DNA from: Oligoflexia bacterium
Lineage (GTDB): Bacteria > Bdellovibrionota > Bdellovibrionia > JABDDW01
Reading direction: 5' to 3'
DNA: 32,532 nt
NCBI GenBank assembly: GCA_023250675.1
Contig: JAHFAE010000026.1
Span: 1-32,532, forward strand
In this document: positions 23,695-31,896 of the stretch, piece by piece
How the letters are laid out: every line of letters begins with the position of its first letter
How positions within the stretch are numbered: the first letter of the stretch is position 1
Made by a program: the position numbers and the translations under genes
Notes under the pieces: model-generated
Databases searched by the model: none
Seen by the model: the letters and a program-made list of their open reading frames with translations, nothing else
Told to the model about the DNA's origin: nothing

Positions 23695-24785
23695 AAGTTG
23701 CATTTGACGCCTCTTCTGCGGCCTTTAGACTCAAAACTGGAACGGGTGTTTACACCCAAGAACTTATAAAGGCATATCAAGAAGAATTTCCTGACGATCA
23801 GGTAATTCATACATACCGCCTTTCACGTCGCATAAGGGGACTGCCTTATCTCTTGCCGCTCACTTCAAATTCGCGACGGCAAACAATTATTGGGTCATTC
23901 ACGGGGTTTCGTCGTCGAAGCTACGATATTTTTCATGGCCTTAACTCAAGACTTCCCGATCTTCGAAATGTACCAATGGTCTCGACAGTTCACGATTTGT
24001 TTTCTATTTCAGGCCTGTTTTCGAGTCAAAAATTTCGCAATGACCAGTCCTCAAAGTTGCTCCAAATGATTTCTCGAAGTTCTCACATTATTGTTCCGGC
24101 CACGTTTACGAAAAGTCAAATTATCGAAAATCTTGGAATCTCTGGAGACAAGATTACGGTGGTAAGTGAAGGAGTTCGCGATCCTTTTTTAAAGGAAAAA
24201 AATAGAGAAGAAAGTCGAAAAAAACTGGAATCTCGGTATGGATTGACGAGGCCGTTTCTACTTTTTGTGGGGACTCTGGAAAAACGAAAAAACATTGTCG
24301 GCCTTATTAAGGCCTACATAGTTTTGAGTCAAACCCAGAGGCCCCTTCCAGACTTGGTCTTAGTCGGAGGCAAAGGATTTCAATTTCGAGAGATTGCTGA
24401 AGAAATGAAGGACTCAAAGCTAGAGGACAAAATAAAACTTTTAGGATTTGTTGCCGACGACACTTTGGCGGATCTCTATCGGGCTAGTGAGGCATTTTTG
24501 TTTTTATCTTTTGAAGAAGGGTTTGGAATTCCAGTCATTGAAGCCATGGCTTGCGGAGCCCCGGTCATCACAAGCAACACCACAAGTCTACCTGAAGTGG
24601 GAAGCGGTTTTACCTGGCTTGTAAATCCCAATGATCCCGCCATGGCAGGTCACTTGATGGCCCAAGTCTTACAAAGAACAGAAAAAATATTAGACCAGGC
24701 CCGTCGTGGCCAGGCCTATGCGCGAAAAAAGACCTGGCGGCAAGTGGCCCGCGACACGCGAGAAGTCTATTCAAAACTAATATAA
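23691..24785 (+). CDS. Glycosyltransferase family 4 (GT-B fold)
   Basis: 364 residues from the GTG at 23691, which forms a GTGA overlap with the heptosyltransferase stop. The N-terminal acceptor domain begins VAFDASSAAFRLKTGTGVYT. The C-terminal domain has FVGTLEKRKN (donor-binding start) and the GT4 E-x7-E motif in FEEGFGIPVIEAMACGAPV (near residues 274-282). WbaZ/MtfB-type mannosyltransferases share this pattern. In this operon it may act on LPS core or lipid A; a mannosyltransferase is attractive because Bdellovibrio bacteriovorus lipid A is reported to bear alpha-mannose in place of phosphate, but that is speculation. The stop codon TAA shares two bases with the palindrome that follows. 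Confidence 0.87.
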   Translation: MKVAFDASSAAFRLKTGTGVYTQELIKAYQEEFPDDQVIHTYRLSRRIRGLPYLLPLTSNSRRQTIIGSFTGFRRRSYDIFHGLNSRLPDLRNVPMVSTVHDLFSISGLFSSQKFRNDQSSKLLQMISRSSHIIVPATFTKSQIIENLGISGDKITVVSEGVRDPFLKEKNREESRKKLESRYGLTRPFLLFVGTLEKRKNIVGLIKAYIVLSQTQRPLPDLVLVGGKGFQFREIAEEMKDSKLEDKIKLLGFVADDTLADLYRASEAFLFLSFEEGFGIPVIEAMACGAPVITSNTTSLPEVGSGFTWLVNPNDPAMAGHLMAQVLQRTEKILDQARRGQAYARKKTWRQVARDTREVYSKLI

Positions 24786-24880
24786 AGGTGCCTGGCGGTT
24801 TTTCCGCAAATATAAGAGTTTTGGCGGTGCTAGGCGGTTCCCCTGTGGTTATAATTGCGGAAAAACCGCCAGGCACCTTT
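24784..24880. repeat. Nested palindromic element between convergent genes (REP/MITE-like, may act as bidirectional terminator)
   Basis: Arms 24784-24809 and 24855-24880 are perfect 26-base inverted repeats, beginning AAAGGTGCCTGGCGG and ending with its complement. Past one A/A mismatch the match extends to 24815 and 24849. Each arm also holds its own small hairpin, GCGG-T5-CCGC on the left and GCGG-A5-CCGC on the right. The loop contains a third, diverged copy (GGTGCTAGGCGGTTCCCC). The element spans the whole gap between the GT4 stop and the response-regulator stop. GGTGCCTGGC-type palindromes are known as dispersed REP-like repeats in several phyla. Termination function and mobility are inferred. 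Confidence 0.85.
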
Positions 24881-24886
24881 ACACCA

Positions 24887-26305
24887 TTATTCGTAGTCGC
24901 GAGGGTGGATCCCATATTTTTTGATTTTTCTGAGCAAAGTATTTTTCGGAATATTGGCATGGGCTACAGTCTGATTGATGCGTCCATGATTAACTTTGAG
25001 TGCATTTATGATGAATTCTTTTTCAAACTGTTCCTTTCGAGAATCATAATCCAAATTCGACGGGTCAATGATCATACGGTGAGGCGACAACTTACGATGT
25101 TCATCGCGATGAGCGGGCCCCATGGACTTAACTACGTCGGGCAAACTTTCAAATCTAATTATTTCAGTATTTTCAATAATAAAACAGTGTTCAATCACAT
25201 TTTCTAACTCTCGAATATTCCCGGGCCACGAATAGTGAGTAAGAGCAGTCATGGCTTGAGTTTCAACGCCAGTGATTTCTCTGTGGTGCCGTTTAGAAAA
25301 TTTCTTAATAAAATAATCTACTAAGGCTGGAATATCGTCATGTCTTTCCTTTAGAGGCGGGAGAAAAATAGGCATGACATTGAGACGGTAAAAGAGATCT
25401 TCTCGAAATTTGTTATCTTCAATGGCTTTTTCTAAATTTCGATTAGTCGCAGCAACTATGCGCGCATTTGTTTTTACTTCGCGAGTACTGCCAACTGGTG
25501 TAAATCTTCGCTCTTGTAAAACACGCAATAATTTAACTTGAAGTGAAGGACTCAAATCACCAATCTCGTCTAAAAAAAGTGTGCCTCCCGACGCCACCTG
25601 AAATCGGCCAATTTTTCGCTCAGTAGCTCCCGTAAATGCTCCTTTTTCATGGCCAAAGAACTCTGTCTCCATAAGATTCTCAGGGATCGCCCCGCAGTTC
25701 ACCCCAACAAATGGACCATTTTTGACGGGACTATTAAAATGAATTGCTCTGGCCACTAATTCTTTTCCGGTACCATTCTCGCCTCTAATCAAAACATTTG
25801 TATCGACTTTGGCCAGACGGTAAATGAGGTCAAAAATCTTTTTCATTTGAGCATTTGAACCAACAAATTCAGATTCTGTATCATCGTCAAACACGGGGTT
25901 GCTCATGGCAAGTGACGAAACCATTTCTCGTGCTTCCAGTGCTTTGTTGACAATTTTAACCATCAGTTCAGGGCGTACTGGTTTTTCTACGTAGTCATAA
26001 GCCCCTTCTTTAATAGCCTCTATGGCGTCTCGTAAATTTCCCTGAGCTGTCATGAGAACTACAAAAGTACGGGGGTCATTTGACTTTATTCTTTTGAGAG
26101 CTTCCATTCCATCCATCTCAGGCATGCGAACATCCATCAAAACTAAATCAAATTCATCATTTTCTAATTTATTAACTGCTTCGACCCCTGTCGAAGCCTC
26201 ATCAAAGGTCCACGTTACTTCGGTGGACGAAGATTGCAAAATGGATCGTACTGTCTTTCTCAGTTCTACTTCATCATCAACGATGAGAACGCGTAAACTC
26301 TGCAT
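24887..26305 (-). CDS. Sigma54-dependent NtrC-family response regulator
   Basis: 472 residues. The receiver domain (about 1-120) has acidic D10-D11, phospho-acceptor Asp58 (LVLMDVRMPEMDG) and Lys108 (EKPV). The AAA+ domain (about 147-375) has Walker A GENGTGKE (175-182), the sigma54-contact GAFTGA (222-227) and Walker B LFLDEIGD (243-250). A Fis-type helix-turn-helix ends the protein (about 428-465). It should activate sigma54 promoters when phosphorylated by the adjacent kinase. The ATG at 26305 has AGAGGA 5-6 bases upstream, and a longer in-frame start at 26344 is less likely. It overlaps the kinase gene by 29 bases. No sigma54 -24/-12 site was found by eye in the window, so the targets are probably elsewhere. 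Confidence 0.93.
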   Translation of the reverse strand: MQSLRVLIVDDEVELRKTVRSILQSSSTEVTWTFDEASTGVEAVNKLENDEFDLVLMDVRMPEMDGMEALKRIKSNDPRTFVVLMTAQGNLRDAIEAIKEGAYDYVEKPVRPELMVKIVNKALEAREMVSSLAMSNPVFDDDTESEFVGSNAQMKKIFDLIYRLAKVDTNVLIRGENGTGKELVARAIHFNSPVKNGPFVGVNCGAIPENLMETEFFGHEKGAFTGATERKIGRFQVASGGTLFLDEIGDLSPSLQVKLLRVLQERRFTPVGSTREVKTNARIVAATNRNLEKAIEDNKFREDLFYRLNVMPIFLPPLKERHDDIPALVDYFIKKFSKRHHREITGVETQAMTALTHYSWPGNIRELENVIEHCFIIENTEIIRFESLPDVVKSMGPAHRDEHRKLSPHRMIIDPSNLDYDSRKEQFEKEFIINALKVNHGRINQTVAHANIPKNTLLRKIKKYGIHPRDYE

Positions 26306-28184
26306 AATTTTCCTCTGGTTCATCAAGGGGAAGAGCAAACCCAACAGTGGTTCCCATTCCCATTTGGCTATTTATAAACACTTTTCCACCGTGAAGCTCA
26401 ATAAAATACTTCACCAAATATAGTCCAAGACCTGTCCCCGTGACCTTTAGGGTTTTATCCCCCATTCCCCTATAAAATTTGTCGAATACCTTTGAAATTT
26501 CTGCCTCAGGAATGCCACCCCCATTATCAGCCACTTCAACCCTCACCGTCTCACCAACCTCGCTGCTCGTTATCTTAATTTTTGAATTATTGTCAGAATA
26601 CTTAATAGCATTCTCAATAAGGTTAATAAGCACTTCAGTAATGAGGGTAGTGTCAAATTCCATACTAAAAATGGGTTCTAAGTGTGATTCAATTTTAATT
26701 TGCTTTTGGAATGCTAGGGGTTCTAACCTTTCTACTGCACCCATAATAACTGAATTAATATCACTGACTTCTTTTGTCAGTTTAATGTTTCGAGCTTCAA
26801 CGCGAGTGAGTTGTAATATACTCGTAATGTATTGTCGAAGTTCTTCACTGGTCTCTTTGATGTTTCCTAAATCTTCTTTAAGCTCGTTATTAATAACTTC
26901 ATCTTTGACGTTGAGGAGTCTGTCTGTAATACCTTGAATTTTTGCTAAGGGATTTTTGAGATCGTGCGAAATCAGAGACAAGAAATTATTCTTTAACGAT
27001 TCTACTTCACCTAGATAATGGAGTTCTCTTTCTGCCTCCCAACTAAATTTTTCAGACTCACTGAGACGATAACTCGTAATGACCATATAAGCCGCAAGAA
27101 TAGTCGCCAGAGGGGCTGCCACAGGAACCCAAAGAGCTAAAAGGTCAAAACAAGTTGCACTGAGTGTTAAAATCGCTGCCGAGAGAAAAGTAAGAAATAC
27201 AAATGCCACGAGTTGAGGAAATTGAAGAATAATCCAAAGTGAAATCCCAAGTACCAGTACCAAATACAGTATTGAAACCCATGTTGGGATTTCAACGATC
27301 CATTGATTGTGAATAAAATTATGAACCAAATTTGCCAGAACTGCCCCATCTGACATCAGACCCATAGGCGTTTGGTAGTCATGAGCAGAAATGTCTTTGA
27401 GAGTAAAAATCACGATCTTTCCATCCATAATTGACGGCTTGATTCGCCCGTGGATCAAATCGGTAAAAGAAAATGATTTGAAAGCCTCTTGGTTACCCTG
27501 AAAATTAATAGGTTGACCCATGTGCGAATCGTTAGAAAAACCTCCTGGAATTCCCAAATAGTGATTGGCTAATCGTACTGCCAGGTGGGGCATGGACAAA
27601 CTTTGACTCAAAAAATGTCTCAGCTTTCCATCGGGATCTGTACGAAGATCCATTGTACCCACATTGTGACCATTGGCACTTGCTAAACCTGGTGTTATGG
27701 CGTGACCATAGCTATCAGTTTTTGCAGTCCAAAATACTGGAATCCTTCGAAAGAACAATTGTTGTTCCGTGGTCATAGTGCCGCGAACCGTTTCATCACC
27801 AAAAAATAATGTGACTACGATGGATTTAGGTTTTGCTTGGGCAACTTTAGATAAGGCTCGTTCCCAAATATCGGGGTGCCAATAAAACGAATCTGAAGTT
27901 TCTACGATTTCCTTCAATGACCAAATGGTATTTTTTGAATTTTGATCGGCCAAACTTTCGATCCACGGAACAGCTTCTCTACTTAAATTTATGATGACGA
28001 TATCATTGGTGCGCGTTTGAGGACCTCTTAATGCAAACCGAGTATCGTAATTACCCTGTAAGCTTGAAAAGAGCATGACCAAGCCAACGGCAAGACAAAA
28101 CAGGACGCGGGCGATCAAACCCCAGTGTCCAGTAAGCCTTTGAGTTTGCAGTTTAAACCATGCCCTAAGGCGCCTTGGAATCAC
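26277..28184 (-). CDS. CHASE2-domain sensor histidine kinase
   Basis: 635 residues. An N-terminal helix (about 25-43) precedes an extracytoplasmic CHASE2 sensor domain (about 45-295). Three helices follow (about 300-375), the usual CHASE2 arrangement. A short coiled segment leads to HisKA with phospho-acceptor His407 in LISHDLKNPLAK. The HATPase domain has LINLIENAIKYS (N box), VADNGGGIPEAEI (G1) and GTGLGLYLVKYF (G2). The GTG start at 28184 has AGGAG 8 bases upstream. It is the first gene of a two-gene unit with the NtrC-type regulator and diverges from ribF. The signal is unknown; no ligand is known for most CHASE2 domains. Confidence 0.92.
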   Translation of the reverse strand: MIPRRLRAWFKLQTQRLTGHWGLIARVLFCLAVGLVMLFSSLQGNYDTRFALRGPQTRTNDIVIINLSREAVPWIESLADQNSKNTIWSLKEIVETSDSFYWHPDIWERALSKVAQAKPKSIVVTLFFGDETVRGTMTTEQQLFFRRIPVFWTAKTDSYGHAITPGLASANGHNVGTMDLRTDPDGKLRHFLSQSLSMPHLAVRLANHYLGIPGGFSNDSHMGQPINFQGNQEAFKSFSFTDLIHGRIKPSIMDGKIVIFTLKDISAHDYQTPMGLMSDGAVLANLVHNFIHNQWIVEIPTWVSILYLVLVLGISLWIILQFPQLVAFVFLTFLSAAILTLSATCFDLLALWVPVAAPLATILAAYMVITSYRLSESEKFSWEAERELHYLGEVESLKNNFLSLISHDLKNPLAKIQGITDRLLNVKDEVINNELKEDLGNIKETSEELRQYITSILQLTRVEARNIKLTKEVSDINSVIMGAVERLEPLAFQKQIKIESHLEPIFSMEFDTTLITEVLINLIENAIKYSDNNSKIKITSSEVGETVRVEVADNGGGIPEAEISKVFDKFYRGMGDKTLKVTGTGLGLYLVKYFIELHGGKVFINSQMGMGTTVGFALPLDEPEENYAEFTRSHR

Positions 28185-28269
28185 TTAACAATCTCCTCTT
28201 AATGCGGTGTACCGTAAAATGAGAAAAATATCAATTTCTTTAGTAACAACAATGCTTTATTTTGATTTA

Positions 28270-29208
28270 ATGCAAATTATTTGGGGCAAGAAAAACCATG
28301 CATTGGGGCCTTATAAAACCGTTGTAACCATTGGCAACTTCGACGGAGTACACCTTGGCCACCAGGCACTCATTTCTAGGGTCAAAAGCATTTCATTAAA
28401 TCGGGGCTTAAAAAGTGTGGTTATGACCTTTGAACCACATCCCACAAACATTTTGTTTCCAGAAAAGACTCTTAAAACCATCACCTCTCTTGGTGAAAGG
28501 GGTCAATTGGTTCAAATATTGGGAATTGATTTTTTTTATGTGCAGCCGTTTAGTCGAGAGTTGAGTCAGCTTAGCCCTGAGGAGTTTTTTAGGCAAATAT
28601 TAATCTCCAATTTAGGGGTTCAGATTCTCCTTGTTGGCCACGATTTTTCGTTTGGCAAAAATCGACAGGGCACTCTAGAAGTTTTAGGTAAACTTTGCCA
28701 ATCACACGGTGTGGACCTTGAGGTTTTCGGGCCTTTCAAAATTAATGATGAAATTGTCTCGTCTTCGGCCATCCGCAGGGCAGTTGAAACCACAAATGTA
28801 GTTAAAGCTGAGAAATTTTTGGGTCGACCTTTTAGCTTGATCGGAATTGTTGAAAAAGGGGCGGGGCGAGGAAAAAAGATTGGATTTCCAACAGCCAATC
28901 TATTCACTACCAACGAATTACTGCCTTCAACGGGTGTTTATTTTACCCAAACTGAGGTCCATGGAACTTCTTTTCGTAGTTTAACAAACGTCGGTATCAA
29001 TCCTACCTTCAATACGCCCAATAAAAGGCCCATTCAAATTGAAACCTTTATTTTGGACTTTGACGAAGACATTTATGGTGATCAAATTAAGGTGGAATTT
29101 TTAGAATATATTAGGCCAGAGATAAAATTTTCATCCGTTGAAGACTTAATTTCAAAAATAAAAGAGGATGTAGAAAGAGCAATGAGATATCAATGGAAAA
29201 GAAAATAA
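28270..29208 (+). CDS. ribF: Bifunctional riboflavin kinase/FAD synthetase
   Basis: 312 residues, typical RibF length. The N-terminal adenylyltransferase domain has VVTIGNFDGVHLGHQ (about 18-32), LVGHDFSFGKNRQG and SSSAIRRA. The C-terminal flavokinase domain has GAGRGKKIGFPTANL and TNVGINPTF. It makes FMN and FAD from riboflavin. I chose the ATG at 28270 because MQIIWG aligns with the usual RibF start (E. coli MKLIRG). In-frame starts at 28207, 28219 and 28252 would add up to 21 residues, and none has a clear ribosome site. The end overlaps the AroE-like gene by 16 bases. Confidence 0.93.
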   Translation: MQIIWGKKNHALGPYKTVVTIGNFDGVHLGHQALISRVKSISLNRGLKSVVMTFEPHPTNILFPEKTLKTITSLGERGQLVQILGIDFFYVQPFSRELSQLSPEEFFRQILISNLGVQILLVGHDFSFGKNRQGTLEVLGKLCQSHGVDLEVFGPFKINDEIVSSSAIRRAVETTNVVKAEKFLGRPFSLIGIVEKGAGRGKKIGFPTANLFTTNELLPSTGVYFTQTEVHGTSFRSLTNVGINPTFNTPNKRPIQIETFILDFDEDIYGDQIKVEFLEYIRPEIKFSSVEDLISKIKEDVERAMRYQWKRK

Positions 29209-30095
29209 AAATCACTGAATTTATTGAAACACCTTGGGAGGGCCGTTGGAAAGCGTTACAAGACCTTCTAAAATCTGACCACCAAATTTTACTTGAGGCA
29301 GATTTTATTAAACCGTCCCAGGTCGAGTTCGTAGCATCTGCTCAAAAAGTTCTTAATAGCGAAGCGCAAATAATTAAATTAAACGATAATTATGCCACAG
29401 AAATATTGAAAATTTTGCCTCAGACAACTCAAGCCTCAGCATTGATAGGAGCTGCCGATTATCTTATCAGGGACAACAGGGGGTGGTGGCCCAAAATTTT
29501 TCTTCCTCAAAGCTTTACAAAAGTTTTATCTGAAAATATTGGTCAACTTGATCTTAGTGCATTTGCACTTGTCGTCGGTGCGACCTCACAAGCAAGAATG
29601 GTGATTTCGTCTTTGGCCAAAATTGGATATTCAACGATCAATGTCGTCGACGACTCAGCTACCTTGGGTCTAGCGTTTATCGACGAAATGAAGCGAAAAT
29701 TTTTTCAAATTAATTTTAGTTTTGTGAGATTTTCTGACATAACGACTCTTCCTGGAGTGCACTCCATTGTGGTCAATACGCTGCCCTTAATTTTTGAGCG
29801 AGAATATATGGATGAGCTATATTTTTTTAATTACCTAAAGCAAAAGTCAGTGGCCATAGACTTAAGTCTAATGCCCCTAGGAACACCTATGATTGAAGAG
29901 TCTAAACAATGGGGAGCGCGACATTTGTCTGGGGATCTTTTTTCGTGTGAAACCGACGCCATGATGGTCGAGTCTTTTTTTCAAAAAAAGGTGGACACAA
30001 ACAAATACAAATCTACTTTCAAGGCGGTAGCCGATGCGACGCCCAGTGACATCGCTCCCTTTCTAAAAAGATTCCGTGACCGGGGAAATTGCTAG
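29193..30095 (+). CDS. Shikimate-dehydrogenase-like (AroE-fold) protein, catalytic residues lost
   Basis: 300 residues. The C-terminal half follows the AroE Rossmann pattern: VVGATSQARMVISSLAKIG (about 127-145), SIVVNTLP (191-198), then MPLGTPMIEESKQWGAR and a SGDLFSCETDAM segment where AroE has its C-terminal GxxMLxxQA motif. The N-terminal substrate domain is degenerate. GAADYLIRD (86-94) sits at the GAVNTxxR position, but the following NTDG (catalytic Asp) is replaced by IFLP, and the PHK catalytic Lys segment is absent. The shikimate-binding SxS motif is also not seen. It probably does not make shikimate and may bind a nucleotide or serve as a regulatory or structural protein. It lies between ribF (16-base overlap) and pilB, 91 bases upstream of pilB. 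Confidence 0.75.
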   Translation: MEKKIKITEFIETPWEGRWKALQDLLKSDHQILLEADFIKPSQVEFVASAQKVLNSEAQIIKLNDNYATEILKILPQTTQASALIGAADYLIRDNRGWWPKIFLPQSFTKVLSENIGQLDLSAFALVVGATSQARMVISSLAKIGYSTINVVDDSATLGLAFIDEMKRKFFQINFSFVRFSDITTLPGVHSIVVNTLPLIFEREYMDELYFFNYLKQKSVAIDLSLMPLGTPMIEESKQWGARHLSGDLFSCETDAMMVESFFQKKVDTNKYKSTFKAVADATPSDIAPFLKRFRDRGNC

Positions 30096-30112
30096 GAATT
30101 CCCAATTGCTAG
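30087..30112 (+). repeat. 9-base direct repeat upstream of pilB
   Basis: AATTGCTAG occurs at 30087-30095 and again at 30104-30112, 17 bases apart start to start, with GGAATTCC (self-complementary) between them. The first copy includes the stop codon of the AroE-like gene, and the second overlaps the proposed -35 box of pilB. Operator-like arrangement; it could be chance. Confidence 0.45.
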
Positions 30113-30135
30113 ACTATACTTGAGATTAGTAAAAT
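30106..30135 (+). promoter_or_regulatory. Candidate sigma70-type promoter of pilB-pilT
   Basis: TTGCTA (30106-30111, four of six matches) and TAAAAT (30130-30135, five of six) are 18 bases apart. A leader of about 45 bases with a small GGGG/CCCC hairpin (30153-30168) and AGGAGG (30169-30174) would precede the pilB ATG. An alternative -10 is TATACT at 30115-30120, which has no good -35 partner. Confidence 0.35.
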
Positions 30136-30186
30136 TCTAAGGAATTCTTACCGGGGTAGGGATGCCCCAGGAGGCCAATTCATTCC

Positions 30187-31896
30187 ATGGCTGTGTCAAA
30201 AGGACTTGGCGAGCTACTCATTAAAGAGCAACTCATCACTGTCGATCAATTAGAGAAAGCTAAGCGAGAACAAAAAATACAAGGCGGGACTAGGCTGGGT
30301 GCCGCATTGGTCAAGCTTGGCTACGTCAGTGATGAACAACTCACTGGATTTATGTCAAAACAATATCAAGTACCGGCAATTGATTTGGCCACTTTTGAAA
30401 TTGATCCCGATGCCCTGAAAACCATTCCAAAAGAAATTTGTGAAAAACATGGAGTTATCCCAGTTAGTATTTCTGGAAAAAGTATTGTTTTAGCTATGAG
30501 TGACCCTTCTAATATTTTTGTAAAAGACGACATCCATTTTTTGACTCGATGTAAAGTAGAAGCAGTCGTTGCCAGCGAAGCTGCCATAATGTCGGCCATT
30601 GAAAAGAATTATCAGTCCAAGGTGACCTACGAAGCCATCATGACGGAGATGGAAGAAGACTCCAGCGAGCATACCCAAACCCAAGCTGATGTCACGTTTG
30701 TTGATATCGAAAAAAGTCAGGCCGACGCTCCCGTCATCAAGTTTGTCAATCTTATGCTTACTGAAGCCATCAAAATGCGAGCAAGTGATATTCATATTGA
30801 GCCCTATGAAAAACGATTTCGAATTCGTTTTCGAATTGATGGTGGACTCTATGAGAAAATTCAACCTCCACCAGGTATAGCTAGCGCGATCGCAAGCCGA
30901 GTGAAAATTATGAGTAGATTAGATATTGCTGAACGTCGGCGCCCACAAGATGGCAGACTTAAAATACGCACGAAAGAAAATAAAGAAATTGATTTTCGCG
31001 TCAGTGTCCTACCAACACTTTTTGGCGAAAAAATTGTTATGAGATTGCTAGACAAGCAAAATCTTCAATTAGATTTATTAAAGCTAGGTCTTGAACCTGT
31101 AGAATTAGAAAAATTAAAAACTGCGATTTTTGCACCCTACGGAATGATATTAGTAACTGGACCAACTGGTTCTGGTAAATCTACGACCATCTATTCAGTA
31201 CTAGCAGAACTTAACAAACCAGATATCAATATTTCGACGGCAGAAGACCCCGTTGAGTATAATATTGAAGGCATTAATCAAGTTCAGATGAACGCCGATA
31301 TTGACCTTAATTTTGCCTCGGCATTGAGAAGTTTTTTAAGGCAAGACCCCGATGTCGTCATGGTAGGTGAAATCAGAGATTATGAAACCGCAGAGATCGC
31401 GTTTAAGGCGGCCCTCACTGGCCACCTCGTCGTGAGCACACTCCACACCAATGACGCCCCAAGTACGGTAAGTCGCCTTATTAATATGGGAGTTGAACCG
31501 TTTCTAGTTACCGCCGGTGTAAATCTCGTCGTTGCCCAAAGACTCATTAGAAAAATATGCCTCAAATGTAGAACGGCAATTCCCGTTAAGCCTGAAGTAC
31601 TGTTTGATTTAGGAGTGCCCAAATCAGAAATCGATGGATTTCAAGTCTATATGGGGCATGGATGCCAAGCTTGTAACGACATTGGTTATAAAGGGCGAAT
31701 TGCCATTTATGAAGTCATGCCATTTTCTGAGGGTCTAAAGGCGCTGGTATTTCAAAATGCTTCGCCCAATGAGATCAAGCAAAAAGCAATTGAAGAGGGT
31801 TTAATCAGTTTAAGAAAAAGTGCCCTTATTAAATTAAAAAATGGGGTTACAACAATTCAAGAAGTTTTAGACAGCTCGCCTAAGGACATTCTGTGA
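30187..31896 (+). CDS. pilB: Type IV pilus assembly ATPase PilB
   Basis: 569 residues. The N-terminal T2SSE_N/MshEN-type domain begins GLGELLIKEQLITVDQL. The core has SDIHIEPYEKRFRIRFRID, Walker A GPTGSGKSTT (near 325-334), the Asp box, Walker B-type RQDPDVVMVGEIRD and the His box TGHLVVSTLHTND. The zinc tetracysteine is C458-x2-C461 and C493-x2-C496, which fits PilB/GspE and not PilT. It powers pilus extension from the cytoplasmic face. AGGAGG lies 12 bases before the ATG, a long spacing. pilT overlaps its stop (GTGA). GspE is the main alternative, but the pilT neighbour favours PilB. Confidence 0.93.
   Translation: MAVSKGLGELLIKEQLITVDQLEKAKREQKIQGGTRLGAALVKLGYVSDEQLTGFMSKQYQVPAIDLATFEIDPDALKTIPKEICEKHGVIPVSISGKSIVLAMSDPSNIFVKDDIHFLTRCKVEAVVASEAAIMSAIEKNYQSKVTYEAIMTEMEEDSSEHTQTQADVTFVDIEKSQADAPVIKFVNLMLTEAIKMRASDIHIEPYEKRFRIRFRIDGGLYEKIQPPPGIASAIASRVKIMSRLDIAERRRPQDGRLKIRTKENKEIDFRVSVLPTLFGEKIVMRLLDKQNLQLDLLKLGLEPVELEKLKTAIFAPYGMILVTGPTGSGKSTTIYSVLAELNKPDINISTAEDPVEYNIEGINQVQMNADIDLNFASALRSFLRQDPDVVMVGEIRDYETAEIAFKAALTGHLVVSTLHTNDAPSTVSRLINMGVEPFLVTAGVNLVVAQRLIRKICLKCRTAIPVKPEVLFDLGVPKSEIDGFQVYMGHGCQACNDIGYKGRIAIYEVMPFSEGLKALVFQNASPNEIKQKAIEEGLISLRKSALIKLKNGVTTIQEVLDSSPKDIL

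Noticed and set aside
24788-25207. Open plus-strand frame of 139 codons beginning inside the palindrome
   Set aside because: It reads through the repeat and then antisense to the response-regulator gene; no domain, and no ribosome site.
30096-30186. c-di-GMP (GEMM) riboswitch before pilB
   Set aside because: The leader is short and lacks the conserved GEMM core sequences; only a small GGGG/CCCC hairpin is seen.
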